From NCBI GenBank assembly GCA_019359355.1, contig JAHHHM010000017.1:1-64000 (forward strand): a stretch of 64,000 nucleotides of DNA, read 5' to 3'. This stretch comes from Microcoleus vaginatus WJT46-NPBG5 (lineage in GTDB: Bacteria > Cyanobacteriota > Cyanobacteriia > Cyanobacteriales > Oscillatoriaceae). A program made the position numbers and the translations under genes. The notes beneath the pieces are model-generated. The model saw only the letters and a list, made by a program, of their open reading frames with translations, was not told where the DNA came from and did no database searches. Below, piece by piece: positions 10,646-20,584 of the stretch (its first letter is position 1; every line of letters begins with the position of its first letter).

Positions 10646-12628
10646 ATGCATCAGCCCCCGCATCCTACTTCCGACGAACTAGATCCAAGCCCTCCCTCAG
10701 TTCTCTCCATCCGAGACAGGATATTTCGCATTCTCACACTTGTCGGTTCTACTGTAGGCTGGTTTTGTATTTTAGCTTTTGCGCTTAAACCTTTTTTAAC
10801 TGTCAAAGCGACTGCTGAAGGTAAATTAGTTGAGCCGGCAACCTCTGAAAAAATTAACCCTGTTCAAGTTAAAAACAATCAGCGGTTAATATCTTCTCAA
10901 ATCCCTACTCAAAATAATCCTCCACTTCTTAACGTTCAACAGCAGCAACCAATTTCTTCGCCAGCGTCGGTAGTTCAATCTTCAACTTATCAAAATTTGG
11001 CATTAAAAACAGCAGTAAACAATTCTCAGAGTCGGATAAAAAAATTTGGATGGAAAAAGCCGGTTAATACTTTAGCATCTGCAAATCGTTCTCAACCCCT
11101 CAATTCCCCTGCAAAAATTTCCCCCCAATTTCAACAGCTTTCCTTGTCAACATCTAGCTCAAATTCACCGACCAATAATAACTTGGAAAGTAAAAAAAGA
11201 GCTGATTTACAGACTGAAACGAAACAAGCGCCAGCCAAACAACCATCCGTTACAGATGAGCCAGGGATTCTTTTAACGGTTTCTGATATTGTAATTTTGG
11301 CTTTGCAGAATAATCGAGAAATTAAAAACGCTTATCTCGAAAGAATTGTAGAAAGACAAAATTTAGTGGTTGAAGAAGATAAGTTTGTGCCGAATTTTAC
11401 ACCCACAATTTCAATCGCATTAGATCGCCGAAGAATAGGTGCCGGCACAAGCAAATCAGGCGGCGTGGATCTGGGGGCAACTGTTTCTGTTACGCTTCCT
11501 GCCGGTGGGAACTTAAGTTTTGGCTGGAATGGAACGGGACGCGCTTTAACAACAAATAACTTTGATAATGATTTCAATGATGGCGGCACACTTGGACAAA
11601 ATCTCCAGCTCAATTTTAATCAACCGCTTTTAAGGGGATTTGGCGTTGCAGTTAACCGAGCTTCTATAGATATTGCTCGTTTAAACGAACAAGCTAATAT
11701 TTTATTTTTAAAAGCCACACTGATTGATATTATAACCGATGCTATTTTAGCTTACAGAAACTTACTCGAAGCTCAGGAACGCGTTAAAATCGAAATAGTT
11801 TCTCTAGAAATTGCTCAACAGCAATTGGAAATTTTTCAGGCTTTAATTAATGCCGGTAGAGAAGCGCCGGTGGATATTTTTCCTAGCGAGACAAATGTTG
11901 CCAGCCGGCAAGTCAGTTTATTAGCGGCTGAGAATGAGCGTGATCGGGCAAGGTTGGCACTGATTCAAATTCTCGACATTGAGCGAACTACCAATATTTT
12001 AGCAGCCCAACCTTCTTCTTTACCCACAACCCCGCCAGATGTAAAAAATTTAAACCAACTTGCTTTTACCAACAATCCCAGTTATTTACGATCAGCACTT
12101 GCCCTAGATATCTCTAAATTTGCGCTTTTAGTCGCAGAAAATGAGCGAAAGTGGAATTTAGATTTTAATGCAACCTATGACAATGACGCAAATACAGGAA
12201 TTGATAAAACAACAGACGTGAGAGCCGGCTTAACTTTCAGCCGAGAATTTGGCGATTTAACAGTCGAACAAAGGTATCAGCGAAGTCGAGTTAACCGGCT
12301 TCAAGCTGAAAACACTTTAAATGATGAGAGAGAGAATTTAGAAATTCAAGTAACGGATAGAGTCAGAGATGTTAATTTAAACCTTAGACAAGTGGAACTT
12401 GCCCAACGCGCTAGAGAATTATCTGAAAGGCAACTAAGTATAGAACAAGAGAAGCTGAAATTGGGAAGAGCCGAGATTATTAATGTTGTCAATTTTCAAG
12501 ATGATTTAGCGCAAGCAAGAAATGCAGAACTAGCCGCTAGAATTGATTATTTAAATGCCCTAACTTTGCTTGAGCAAACGGTTGGGATTACTTTAGATGC
12601 TTGGAATATTACAGTTGAGGCAAAATGA
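10646..12628 (+). CDS. TolC-like outer-membrane efflux channel with long disordered N-terminus
   Basis: 660 residues. After a hydrophobic segment (about 30-52, LVGSTVGWFCILAFALKPF), residues about 60-205 are a low-complexity stretch rich in Q, N, S, P and K. The rest carries the two outer-membrane efflux repeats: beta-strand segments such as GGNLSFGWNGTGRAL followed by long helices (LEAQERVKIEIVSLEIAQQQ; RARELSERQLSIEQEKLKLG). It would form the trimeric exit duct for the pump encoded just upstream. The N-terminus is unusual: about 30 residues precede the hydrophobic segment and the following spacer is far longer than in typical TolC. The gap from the permease gene is 121 bases and contains part of a dispersed repeat (TTAACCCATCTGCGGTTTAA). 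Confidence 0.86.
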   Translation: MHQPPHPTSDELDPSPPSVLSIRDRIFRILTLVGSTVGWFCILAFALKPFLTVKATAEGKLVEPATSEKINPVQVKNNQRLISSQIPTQNNPPLLNVQQQQPISSPASVVQSSTYQNLALKTAVNNSQSRIKKFGWKKPVNTLASANRSQPLNSPAKISPQFQQLSLSTSSSNSPTNNNLESKKRADLQTETKQAPAKQPSVTDEPGILLTVSDIVILALQNNREIKNAYLERIVERQNLVVEEDKFVPNFTPTISIALDRRRIGAGTSKSGGVDLGATVSVTLPAGGNLSFGWNGTGRALTTNNFDNDFNDGGTLGQNLQLNFNQPLLRGFGVAVNRASIDIARLNEQANILFLKATLIDIITDAILAYRNLLEAQERVKIEIVSLEIAQQQLEIFQALINAGREAPVDIFPSETNVASRQVSLLAAENERDRARLALIQILDIERTTNILAAQPSSLPTTPPDVKNLNQLAFTNNPSYLRSALALDISKFALLVAENERKWNLDFNATYDNDANTGIDKTTDVRAGLTFSREFGDLTVEQRYQRSRVNRLQAENTLNDERENLEIQVTDRVRDVNLNLRQVELAQRARELSERQLSIEQEKLKLGRAEIINVVNFQDDLAQARNAELAARIDYLNALTLLEQTVGITLDAWNITVEAK

Positions 12629-12758
12629 AAAATTAGTCAATTTGCCTTACTTTGCCTTACTGCGAACTAATAGTTTTTTAACTACAGCTAAAAACAGATG
12701 GGCTAAGCGCTGGTGTGATCAGCTTTCGTTAAATAAATAGATCACCCACCGGCATCGA

Positions 12759-12985
12759 CTAACCAGGCACAGCTGGCTTAGTTTCTACTACTTCACCCCG
12801 TTGATAAACCTGTGGCTGTTGCGGATGATTAATGCGATAAAGTCTCACCACTTCTTGCTGGAGAACACCTGCATTCCACACTACCAGCGTCCCGCATTTT
12901 ACACAGGTGCCCCTTCCAGAAACTTTTCGCCAATCGGTTTCCCTGTATAAAATGCGGCAATAGAAACGCTGTTTTTAATACTCAT
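12759..12985 (-). pseudogene. Frameshifted small CxxC protein downstream of the ArsA-like ATPase
   Basis: An ATG at 12983-12985 opens MSIKN and then runs out of frame to an early stop. Inserting one A into the A5 run at codons 4-5 (12972-12976 on the plus strand) restores one open frame of about 75 residues. It reads MSIKKQRFYCRILYRETDWR, continues through a CVKCGTLVVW motif and ends KPAVPG at the stop at 12759-12761. The coherent downstream frame, the CxxC (possible metal or redox site) and the position 20 bases after the arsA-like stop argue for a real gene of that operon. The break may be a true mutation, a slippage site or a homopolymer sequencing error. Family not recognised. Confidence 0.6.
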
Positions 12986-13005
12986 AAACCCTTTCACCTT
13001 GCCGG

Positions 13006-14193
13006 CTAAACCTTTGCCACCTCAGTAAAGCGAATCTTGAGATAATCATCTTCCATTTTGGCACCGGCAGGCTGTAAAGCAGCCAATGCTTGCGGCAGCA
13101 CTAAATTGCGCCGGTGGTTGCCAATTCGGATATTTAATTCATCCCCCGTCTTATTCAGTTGAACTTGATCTTTAGGAATTCCAGGCAAGTAAAGCTCTAA
13201 GCTGTACTGATTATTCTCTTGTACCACTCTCAGGGTGGTTTCTTTGTAGTAAACCTGAGTCGGATCTTCATCCGCATACAGCGTTTCTTTCAGGCGATCT
13301 AAGGCAGCTAAGCCGCACATTTCTTCGGAATAAAGGGGAACTTCCTTAACCGGCAGCGGGTGAAAATTCTCATGAATTTCGTGCCGGTATTGCTGCTGGT
13401 TTTCTTTCCAGCGCTGAAAGAAAGGATCGGTTACAGACTCAGGAATAATCCGGTTTGCCACGACTAAATCTGTGCCGACGTTATAAAGACTTAAATAGGC
13501 ATGAGCACGAAGTGACTCTTTAATCACCATTTTCTCTGGATTGGTGACTAAGCGCACAGATGTTTGTGTGTTATCTGTGAGAACTTTTTCTAGTGCTTCA
13601 ATTTGCTCGTAAAACTCATAGGGCGCATCCATTACCTCTCTGTCAGGCAGGGAAAAACCGGCAAGAGGTTTAAAAAACGGTTCAACCAAAGGGCGCAGCA
13701 CAACTGACATTTGTTGCAGTGGGCGATAAAACCGGCGCATATACCAACCGCTGACTTCCGGTAAACTCAGCAATCTTAATGCTGTGCCAGTGGGTGCTGA
13801 GTCAATGATCAGCACATCAAATTCACCCTCGTCGTAATGACGCTTCATCCGGACTAGACCAAAAATCTCATCCATGCCCGGTAAAATGGCCAACTCTTCC
13901 GCTTGGACGCCATCGAGTCCCCGCGCCTGCAGAACTTGGGTGATGTAGCGCTTCACCGCACCCCAATTGCTTTCTAACTCCATCAGCGCATCAAGTTCTG
14001 CCCCCCACAAGTTGGGGCGTACCAGTTGCGGATCGTGGCCCAGTTCCAGATCAAAACTGTCTGCCAAAGAGTGAGCGGGATCTGTACTCAGCACAAGGGT
14101 TCTATAGCCGAGTTCAGCACAACGCAAGCCTGTAGCCGCTGCTACGGAGGTTTTGCCTACGCCTCCTTTGCCGGTCATCAATATTACGCGCAT
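13006..14193 (-). CDS. ArsA/Get3 (TRC40)-family ATPase with C-terminal Hsp20-like domain
   Basis: 395 residues. The N-terminus has the deviant Walker [16 protein letters not shown], followed by switch I ([13 protein letters not shown]) and switch II ([17 protein letters not shown]) of the ArsA/Get3 SIMIBI ATPases. Residues about 315-395 form an alpha-crystallin/Hsp20-like domain ([33 protein letters not shown]), a fusion known in cyanobacterial and plant plastid relatives. No arsB, arsC or arsR gene is nearby, so a role in protein handling or tail-anchored protein targeting seems more likely than arsenite efflux. The frameshifted CxxC mini-gene follows it by 20 bases. Confidence 0.9.
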   Translation of the reverse strand: MRVILMTGKGGVGKTSVAAATGLRCAELGYRTLVLSTDPAHSLADSFDLELGHDPQLVRPNLWGAELDALMELESNWGAVKRYITQVLQARGLDGVQAEELAILPGMDEIFGLVRMKRHYDEGEFDVLIIDSAPTGTALRLLSLPEVSGWYMRRFYRPLQQMSVVLRPLVEPFFKPLAGFSLPDREVMDAPYEFYEQIEALEKVLTDNTQTSVRLVTNPEKMVIKESLRAHAYLSLYNVGTDLVVANRIIPESVTDPFFQRWKENQQQYRHEIHENFHPLPVKEVPLYSEEMCGLAALDRLKETLYADEDPTQVYYKETTLRVVQENNQYSLELYLPGIPKDQVQLNKTGDELNIRIGNHRRNLVLPQALAALQPAGAKMEDDYLKIRFTEVAKV

Positions 14194-14432
14194 GAATCGT
14201 TTAACCCCGCCTGAGAATTATTTACATTTATTTAATTTAGCGGGTTTTCACCGGCAACAGGTCTGGCTGAAGGGAGATTTCAATCCCTGTTAGACATTTA
14301 GCGATTTTGCGTTCCTCAGTGCCGGTGGATGCGGCGTCACTCCTCCATTTTCCATCTGCACTCGGAATTTGTTAACTGATTAACCCCTCGATTCACAGAT
14401 CCCAGTCAAATTACTCCTGAGAAGTTTTTACA

Positions 14433-14828
14433 TTAGTTAACCTTAGCGGATTTTCCGGGCCACAACTGCTTCACAACATCAAGACGCGAACAGTTCCAAT
14501 AATCAATGTGAGAAACAATTAATTCTTCAGCGTTGAGTTTTAACTCACTCTTGCCGGGAATGGCGATCCGGGGTTTCCAGGGAACCGGCGCGTTAAAGCT
14601 CAGTGTCCAGAGGGTTTCAATGGTGTCACCGACACGCTGCATATCGTGTACATCCATTTGAGTATCAATAAACCAAGTCTTGATAAAACCGATCATCAGC
14701 CGGTAGCGTTCCACACCCCGGAACTCGTTAAGTGGATCTTTAAAGTAAACATTTTTATCATAAATACTGTAAGTTTGGTCAAGGGGAAATCTTTGATAGT
14801 CCTGCTGAAGAATCTCGATAATGTCCAC
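14433..14828 (-). CDS. DUF2358 domain protein
   Basis: 131 residues of the cyanobacterial/plastid DUF2358 family, resembling an NTF2-like fold: YSIYDKNVYFKDPLNEFRG near the start and a conserved C-terminal HIDYWNCSRLDVVKQLWPG. The function is not established. The start is GTG, supported by a strong ribosome site AAGGAGG 11 bases upstream. It precedes the ArsA-like gene on the same strand by 239 bases, a gap in which I see no other gene. No signal peptide or membrane segment is visible. Confidence 0.88.
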   Translation of the reverse strand: MDIIEILQQDYQRFPLDQTYSIYDKNVYFKDPLNEFRGVERYRLMIGFIKTWFIDTQMDVHDMQRVGDTIETLWTLSFNAPVPWKPRIAIPGKSELKLNAEELIVSHIDYWNCSRLDVVKQLWPGKSAKVN

Positions 14829-15066
14829 AGTTAACGTTTCCTCCTTAATCTTGTTGAGCGCAAAGCTTGCTGTGAGGCAAATCAGCTTTTAATTAACTGT
14901 TATAGGATTGTTTAGGCTCAGACCACATTTTCGAGCTTGCCCCTGATTATATGGCAACGGTGAGTTGCCCTGCAGTCTGCGCTCCACCGGCATAAAGTAT
15001 TGAGATTTTAGATTTCCCGCTAATTTCTGTAAACTCATTACATCACTGAAGGTGCGATTCGCAAAT

Positions 15067-15642
15067 ATGCCTAAACGTGTAACCATTCAACCGCTCCTCA
15101 ACGCAACTGAACTCGAAACGCGTTACCGCCAAGCTAAAGATCCGGTCGAACGCAGTCATTATCAAATTGTGTGGCTGTTGGCTTCTGGAAAAACGACCCA
15201 AGAAGTCGCCCAGGTAACGGGTTATAGCTTGGATTGGATTCGCAAAATTGTTCGCCGCTATAACCAACTTGGGCCAGAAGGACTCGGAGATCGCCGGCAC
15301 GAAAATCCGGGTGGCGAACCGTTGCTGTCTGAGGATCAGCAAGCTCTATTGTGGCAAGCTTTGCATGGGCCGGCCCCTGATGGTGGGTTATGGAACAGCC
15401 GGAAAGTGGCCGAGTGGATCTCCACTCAAATAGACCGGCCTGTTGCGATGCAAAGGGGGTGGGATTACCTGCAACAAATGGGTTTCCGCTTGCACACTTC
15501 TCGCAATCTATCTGAGAGTGCCGTGTCGCCGTCTGTCGTAGAATCTGAGCTGGTGTCCCAGGAACACAGGAAAAAAACAGGTGCCGGTCGTGGATCGCTC
15601 ACATCAGAAGCATCCGGGGGCGATGGTGGGACTGCCGGCTAA
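15067..15642 (+). CDS. Orphan winged helix-turn-helix protein related to IS630 transposase N-termini
   Basis: 191 residues starting MPKRVTIQPLLNATELETRY. It contains two DNA-binding parts: an HTH (GKTTQEVAQVTGYSLDWIRK, about 47-66) and a winged-helix segment (GGLWNSRKVAEWISTQID). This is the N-terminal half of an IS630-type transposase, but no DDE catalytic domain follows; the frame ends in a low-complexity G/S/E tail. It could be a domesticated DNA-binding protein or a truncated transposase. A GC-rich hairpin (GCGGTAG / CTACCGC, 15660-15678) lies just past the stop. Confidence 0.7.
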   Translation: MPKRVTIQPLLNATELETRYRQAKDPVERSHYQIVWLLASGKTTQEVAQVTGYSLDWIRKIVRRYNQLGPEGLGDRRHENPGGEPLLSEDQQALLWQALHGPAPDGGLWNSRKVAEWISTQIDRPVAMQRGWDYLQQMGFRLHTSRNLSESAVSPSVVESELVSQEHRKKTGAGRGSLTSEASGGDGGTAG

Positions 15643-16023
15643 AGCTCAACGTCAAATAAGCGGTAGGCCGGCTACCGCCCGGAGTGAGTCACATAAAATG
15701 ATTAAACGGATGCTATCCGATAAGATTTTGCTGTGAATTTGCATTCTTTCCAACAATAAAAAGTTTCGTTGAGGAAATTGCTATTAGTTTAAAATCCCAG
15801 CCTCTAAACTAGAAAAACTTAAAAAAGCGACTCGTCCATCATCCTAAAACATCCAAAACTGAGAAAACGTCCCTAGCTCTGGCTGATGTCGGACAAAAGA
15901 ACAATGCGAAAAAAAGTTAAAGAATAGAGGGATTTAAAAATTGTTTGAGTAAGCTTATACAAACTTCAAGATAACGCGGGTGCCGGCTAAATTTGGAACC
16001 TTAACGAGTAAGAATTAAGAAAG
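15643..16023. other. Non-coding stretch before the SH3 protein gene
   Basis: 381 bases without a credible gene. It holds a stem-loop at 15660-15678 (7-bp arms GCGGTAG / CTACCGC around GCCGG) after the winged-HTH gene, lacking a T-run, and an AT-rich leader to the SH3 gene. I could not identify a convincing promoter pair. Confidence 0.4.
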
Positions 16024-16410
16024 ATGAATCAGTTGAGAAAATCCTTAACATTAGCAGCAGGGCTTTCATTGGCTGTGATGGGTTTGGGGACAGGTGCGGT
16101 AGCCGGTCAAAACGGTAGTCCAGAGCCGGTTTTAATTGCCGACTACTGTGCAAATGTCACAACCCAAAGTACCCCCCTCACCGTCAGAGAAGGGCCGGGG
16201 GTAGTTTACCGGGCAATCGGCAGCATCCCCAAAGGCGCAAAAGTCCGGGTGGCGAGAAGAAATAGCGCCCCAATGAATACAGAGGCTTGGCACTGGTTGT
16301 ATATTACGAGGGCGGAATTACCCAATGGTGAGCAGCAATTAGCAGGTTGGGTGTCCTCCAAATTTATTGGAGCCGGTTATGATTGCCAAGGTTTTGGCGG
16401 AGCAAGTTGA
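16024..16410 (+). CDS. Exported bacterial SH3 (SH3b) domain protein
   Basis: 128 residues. A signal peptide (MNQLRKSLTLAAGLSLAVMG, cleavage likely near GAVAGQ) precedes one SH3b domain: STPLTVREGPGVVYRAIGSI, KGAKVRVARR and the closing LAGWVSSKFIG. Such domains usually bind peptidoglycan or proteins in the periplasm. Two cysteines (near 41 and 123) could form a disulfide after export. It stands alone between non-coding regions and is followed by a clear terminator. Confidence 0.85.
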   Translation: MNQLRKSLTLAAGLSLAVMGLGTGAVAGQNGSPEPVLIADYCANVTTQSTPLTVREGPGVVYRAIGSIPKGAKVRVARRNSAPMNTEAWHWLYITRAELPNGEQQLAGWVSSKFIGAGYDCQGFGGAS

Positions 16411-16465
16411 AGTGAACTCAATTCAAATTTGCTAAAAGTGAAGTTTATTGAGTTCACTTTTATTT
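16411..16465 (+). terminator. Factor-independent terminator after the SH3 protein gene
   Basis: Perfect 12-bp arms AGTGAACTCAAT (16411-16422) and ATTGAGTTCACT (16447-16458) with a 24-base loop, followed by TTTATTT. It begins at the base after the stop codon. Confidence 0.8.
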
Positions 16466-16634
16466 CGTAAAACTTACAGCATCACATTTGACAACAAGCG
16501 TGATGCTTTTTATTTTTATCGGCTTCCTAGAATATCTCATACCAAAACAAACGCTTTGTCTGACTATCAAGAGCCGGTTTAAAACTCAGCCATTACTCTT
16601 TTAAAACTTGGCACTCAGCACTCAGGAATTAATA

Positions 16635-18164
16635 TTACTGCATTCGGTCAATTGTACGATACTGAATCGCTTCAGCGACATGATGAGTTTGCAAGTTCTC
16701 ATCTCCCGCCAAATCTGCAATGGTTCTCGCCACTTTCAAGATGCGGTCAGTCGCCCGTGCCGAAAGACCCAACTTGCGAATCGCACCTTCTAATAAATTC
16801 CGGCTAGCATCTTCTAGCTGACACCACCGGCGCAAATGCTGTGACTGCATTTCAGCATTACAGCCCACCGTTGGGTCTTCTTTAAACCGATCACGAGTGC
16901 GTTCCCTTGCTGCCTTTACCCGATCTCGCACCGGCCCAGATTCCTCACCCGTGGGTTGGCGCGTAATTTCTTCAGGTTTGAGCCGATTGACCGCCACTTG
17001 CAAGTCAATCCGATCCATCAAAGGCCCAGAAAGCTTTGCCCAGTATTGCTCTCGGTGCCGGGGCGAACACGTACAAGCTTGAATTGAATCGCCAAAATAG
17101 CCGCACGGGCAGGGATTTGTACTAGCGACTAAGGTAAACTGCGCGGGAAAACTCACAGATTGCCGTGTGCGCGAGATTGTAACGTAACCATCTTCTAATG
17201 GCTGGCGCAGAAATTCTAAAACATCCCGTTTAAACTCGGTTAACTCATCAAGAAACAAGATCCCTCGGTGGGCGAGAGAGATTTCCCCTGGCCTTGGGAA
17301 ACTGCCACCGCCGACGAGGGAAGGGCCAGAGGCTGAGTGGTGGGGGCTGCGGAAGGGGCGATCGCTGACGAGAGAGCCTCTATTTTTTAACAGACCGGCA
17401 ACTGAATGAATTTGCGTGACTTCGAGGGCTTCCTGAAACGATAGGGGCGGCAGAATTCCAGGCAACCGTCGTGCCAGCATGGTTTTACCGCTTCCCGGTG
17501 GCCCGACAAAGATTAGATTGTGACCACCGGCAGCGGCAATTTCCAAGGCGCGGCGGGCGTGGGCTTGACCTTTGACATCCTTTAAGTCATGGCCGGCAAA
17601 TTGCGCTGTCGCTAACTCTTTTAACCCATCCAGCTTCACCGGCACATAGCGTTCTGGATTATTCAGCAAGTCTGCCACTTCAGCCAGATGCTTGCACCCG
17701 TAAACGGATATCCCTTGCACCACAGCCGCTTCCTGGGCATTTGCTGCCGGCACAACCAAGCCGGTGATCCCCAGCCTTTGGGCAGCCGCTGCAATGGGCA
17801 AGACGCCGGCAACGGGACGCAAACTGCCATCCAGGGAAACTTCTCCCAAAAATAAATAATCGCCCAACAACTCGGCATTAACTTGCTCAGAGGCGGCTAA
17901 AATCCCGACACTAATCGGTAGATCGAAGATCGGCCCTTCTTTTCGTAAATCTGCCGGTGTTAAATTAATTACAATTCGCCGCATTGGAAAGGCATAGCCG
18001 GCATTTTTCAGGGCAGCCTTGACTCTTTCTTTCGACTCTTGCACGGCGGCATCTGGCAGCCCCACCACCACAATTCCCGGCAAGCCACCCGATACATCAA
18101 CTTCTACGCCCACTTTAACGGCGTCGATGCCAACCAGCGATGCACTCCAAACTCTCGCAAGCAC
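16635..18164 (-). CDS. YifB/ComM family Mg-chelatase-like AAA ATPase
   Basis: 509 residues with an N-terminal Lon-like substrate domain (GVEVDVSGGLPGIVVVGLPD), a Walker A in NLIFVGPPGSGKTMLARRLP (near 225), a Walker B in GILFLDELTEF and a C-terminal Mg-chelatase-related helical domain with cysteines (NPCPCGYFGD, ACTCSPRHR). ComM in naturally competent bacteria is a helicase assisting branch migration during transformation. A GTG at 18164 preceded by AGGAAG fits the family length; the open frame extends 29 codons further upstream with atypical sequence. Alone in its transcription direction here. Confidence 0.92.
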   Translation of the reverse strand: MLARVWSASLVGIDAVKVGVEVDVSGGLPGIVVVGLPDAAVQESKERVKAALKNAGYAFPMRRIVINLTPADLRKEGPIFDLPISVGILAASEQVNAELLGDYLFLGEVSLDGSLRPVAGVLPIAAAAQRLGITGLVVPAANAQEAAVVQGISVYGCKHLAEVADLLNNPERYVPVKLDGLKELATAQFAGHDLKDVKGQAHARRALEIAAAGGHNLIFVGPPGSGKTMLARRLPGILPPLSFQEALEVTQIHSVAGLLKNRGSLVSDRPFRSPHHSASGPSLVGGGSFPRPGEISLAHRGILFLDELTEFKRDVLEFLRQPLEDGYVTISRTRQSVSFPAQFTLVASTNPCPCGYFGDSIQACTCSPRHREQYWAKLSGPLMDRIDLQVAVNRLKPEEITRQPTGEESGPVRDRVKAARERTRDRFKEDPTVGCNAEMQSQHLRRWCQLEDASRNLLEGAIRKLGLSARATDRILKVARTIADLAGDENLQTHHVAEAIQYRTIDRMQ

Positions 18165-18377
18165 TTTAATCTTCCTGAAATTGCTAAAAAATATCGTTCT
18201 GGAATTTGTATTTTTTAAGAAAGCTTCCTCATCATTTTTAGAGTTAAGCAATTACCAGCATTCATAATAACGTTATCATCCTCTACTCACTCCCTCATAA
18301 CTGAGCAAAATCTTCGCAATCTTTATTAACAAAAAGTAGTTTACTCAAACGTCTTACCGCTTTAGGATGGCATATAG

Positions 18378-18749
<372 letters not shown>

Positions 18750-18759
18750 ATGCCCTAGA

Positions 18760-18803
18760 GATGATCGATTTTAGATATTCAAAGTCATCTAAAATCGATC
18801 ATC
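18760..18803. terminator. Inverted repeat between convergent HIT and chemoreceptor genes
   Basis: Perfect 17-bp arms GATGATCGATTTTAGAT (18760-18776) and ATCTAAAATCGATCATC (18787-18803) with a 10-base loop, between the two stop codons. It probably terminates both transcripts, although a T-run is missing. Confidence 0.6.
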
Positions 18804-18804
18804 C

Positions 18805-20448
18805 CTACAAAACTGCTTTGAGATCGTAAGCCGCGTCGTTGAGTTTTTGAATCCCCACTTTAGTTTGTGTGATGCCGCTGGCTGTCTCAACTGCTCCCTC
18901 ATTTAAACTGCTCATGGCCTCAACGACTTGCTCAATGGCATTCGCTTGCTCTTTAGCAGTTAGGGAAATTTGTTGAAGGTTCACCACCACATCCTCAATT
19001 GCGGCCAGCGCGGTTGTTTGATTGTGCAAAACAATATCATTGATTGCCTCAGCAACTCCCTGAGAAGATTTTAAAATCACCTCATTAATCGCTTGAGTAA
19101 CATTCGTAAACGCCCTGGTCGTTTCTTGAGACAGTTTGATGCCTTCCTGAGCAGTTTTTTGGCCTTCCTCCGTAGCCAGAACTGTGGAACTGATTGCCGA
19201 CTGAATCCCAAAAATGAGGGTATTAATTTTATCGGCTGATTTTTTACTTTGGTCGGCTAATTTACGAATTTCTGTGGCCACGACCCCAAATCCTTTACCA
19301 TGTTCTCCCGCCCGTACAGCTTCCACCGCCGCATTGAGAGCAAGCATATTGGTTTGATTGGCTAAATCGCTGACGATGTTCGTAATGGTGCCAATTTGAT
19401 TCGTTTGCTCGCTCAAACGTCCAATTTGCTGACTGATCTTACTGACTTTTTCTTTGAGGATAAATATTTCCTCTAAGGTACGCTCAACTGTTTGGGTTCC
19501 CCCCTCTGCCAAAGATAAAACTTGACGGGCTGCAGTGGTTCCATCTTCTGCAAGGTTTAATACCTGTGTAGCCCCTACTACTGATGATTCTGCTAACCTG
19601 AAGACCTGACGCGCATTTTCTGTCGCTGATTGGGCTTGTTCAACTGTTGCTTTTGAGGATGCACCTAATTCATTCATCGTCGTACTGGTTTGATTGACCG
19701 AAGCAGCCTGTTGCTGAGCAATCCGTTCGTGTTGCTCGACTGCGATCGAAATTTCGCCAGAAGACCTAGCGATTGAACTTGCTACCACATTAAGTGGCTG
19801 TACAACTCGTCGGGTAATAAAAAATAAAATGAATAAGCACAAACTTATACCCACAACCGGAATTCCCAAAGAAGTAAGGTTCCCCCATGTCTCAGCTTGT
19901 TTGGCTGTGCTTTGCCTTTTGCTTAAAAGCTGATTTTCAGTTTCAATCATTTCTGCAGTTTTTACTCTAAAATTATCCATAATATTTTTTCCCTTCGCCG
20001 ACAAGATTAAAGTTCTCAATGCTTGTTCTTTGCCGGTTCTTTTCAGGAAAATAGTTTCAGCCAACTCTTCCATTTTTTGATTAGCTAAGTTTTTAACCTC
20101 GCTTAAATTCCTGACTTGATCGGGATTATCTTTAATGAGATTTTTTATTTCATCAAATCGAGAATTTAATTTTTGTATTGAATTGTTGTAAGGTTGTAAA
20201 AAGCTCTCTTGACCTGTGATAATAAACCCTCTTTGTCCGGTTTCAGCATCAATTAAAATTTTTTCCAAGTCTTTCAGGTCTTCTTTAACTTGATAAGTAT
20301 GCGTCACCCAACCGACGGATGATACTAAAGTATTTGAAGTCATTTTAAAAGCTAATCCACCGAACAGCATCAGACAAAATACCGTTCCAAAACTCAAGGG
20401 CACTATTTGAGTTAGCCTTGCGTATTTTGTAGCGAATTCTTTCGACAT
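18805..20448 (-). CDS. Methyl-accepting chemotaxis protein with CHASE3-like sensor
   Basis: 547 residues. Membrane helices at about 15-37 and 190-212 frame an extracytoplasmic helical domain with the CHASE3 signature (LIDAETGQRGFIITGQESFL). The cytoplasmic part is a long coiled coil ending in the chemoreceptor hairpin ([32 protein letters not shown]), which would bind CheA/CheW. The HAMP linker is degenerate or missing. It is a paralogue of the receptor 136 bases upstream on the same strand; the signalling halves are nearly the same while the sensor halves differ. In cyanobacteria such receptors usually act in type IV pilus phototaxis or hormogonium motility. Confidence 0.92.
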   Translation of the reverse strand: MSKEFATKYARLTQIVPLSFGTVFCLMLFGGLAFKMTSNTLVSSVGWVTHTYQVKEDLKDLEKILIDAETGQRGFIITGQESFLQPYNNSIQKLNSRFDEIKNLIKDNPDQVRNLSEVKNLANQKMEELAETIFLKRTGKEQALRTLILSAKGKNIMDNFRVKTAEMIETENQLLSKRQSTAKQAETWGNLTSLGIPVVGISLCLFILFFITRRVVQPLNVVASSIARSSGEISIAVEQHERIAQQQAASVNQTSTTMNELGASSKATVEQAQSATENARQVFRLAESSVVGATQVLNLAEDGTTAARQVLSLAEGGTQTVERTLEEIFILKEKVSKISQQIGRLSEQTNQIGTITNIVSDLANQTNMLALNAAVEAVRAGEHGKGFGVVATEIRKLADQSKKSADKINTLIFGIQSAISSTVLATEEGQKTAQEGIKLSQETTRAFTNVTQAINEVILKSSQGVAEAINDIVLHNQTTALAAIEDVVVNLQQISLTAKEQANAIEQVVEAMSSLNEGAVETASGITQTKVGIQKLNDAAYDLKAVL

Positions 20449-20584
20449 TTTCTTGATAGATTAAAGGACGTTTCAGAAAAACTGCGCTAAATGACTTATT
20501 TGTATCTGAATCAAGGGTTGATCCTCGTTGAAAAATGAAGGTTTTAGATTAGAAATGTTTAAACTCAGCTAAAATCTAAAATCC

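Noticed and set aside
13006-14193. Arsenite-resistance operon
   Set aside because: Only the ArsA-like ATPase is present; no arsB, arsC or arsR, and the Hsp20 tail points to the TRC40-like group.
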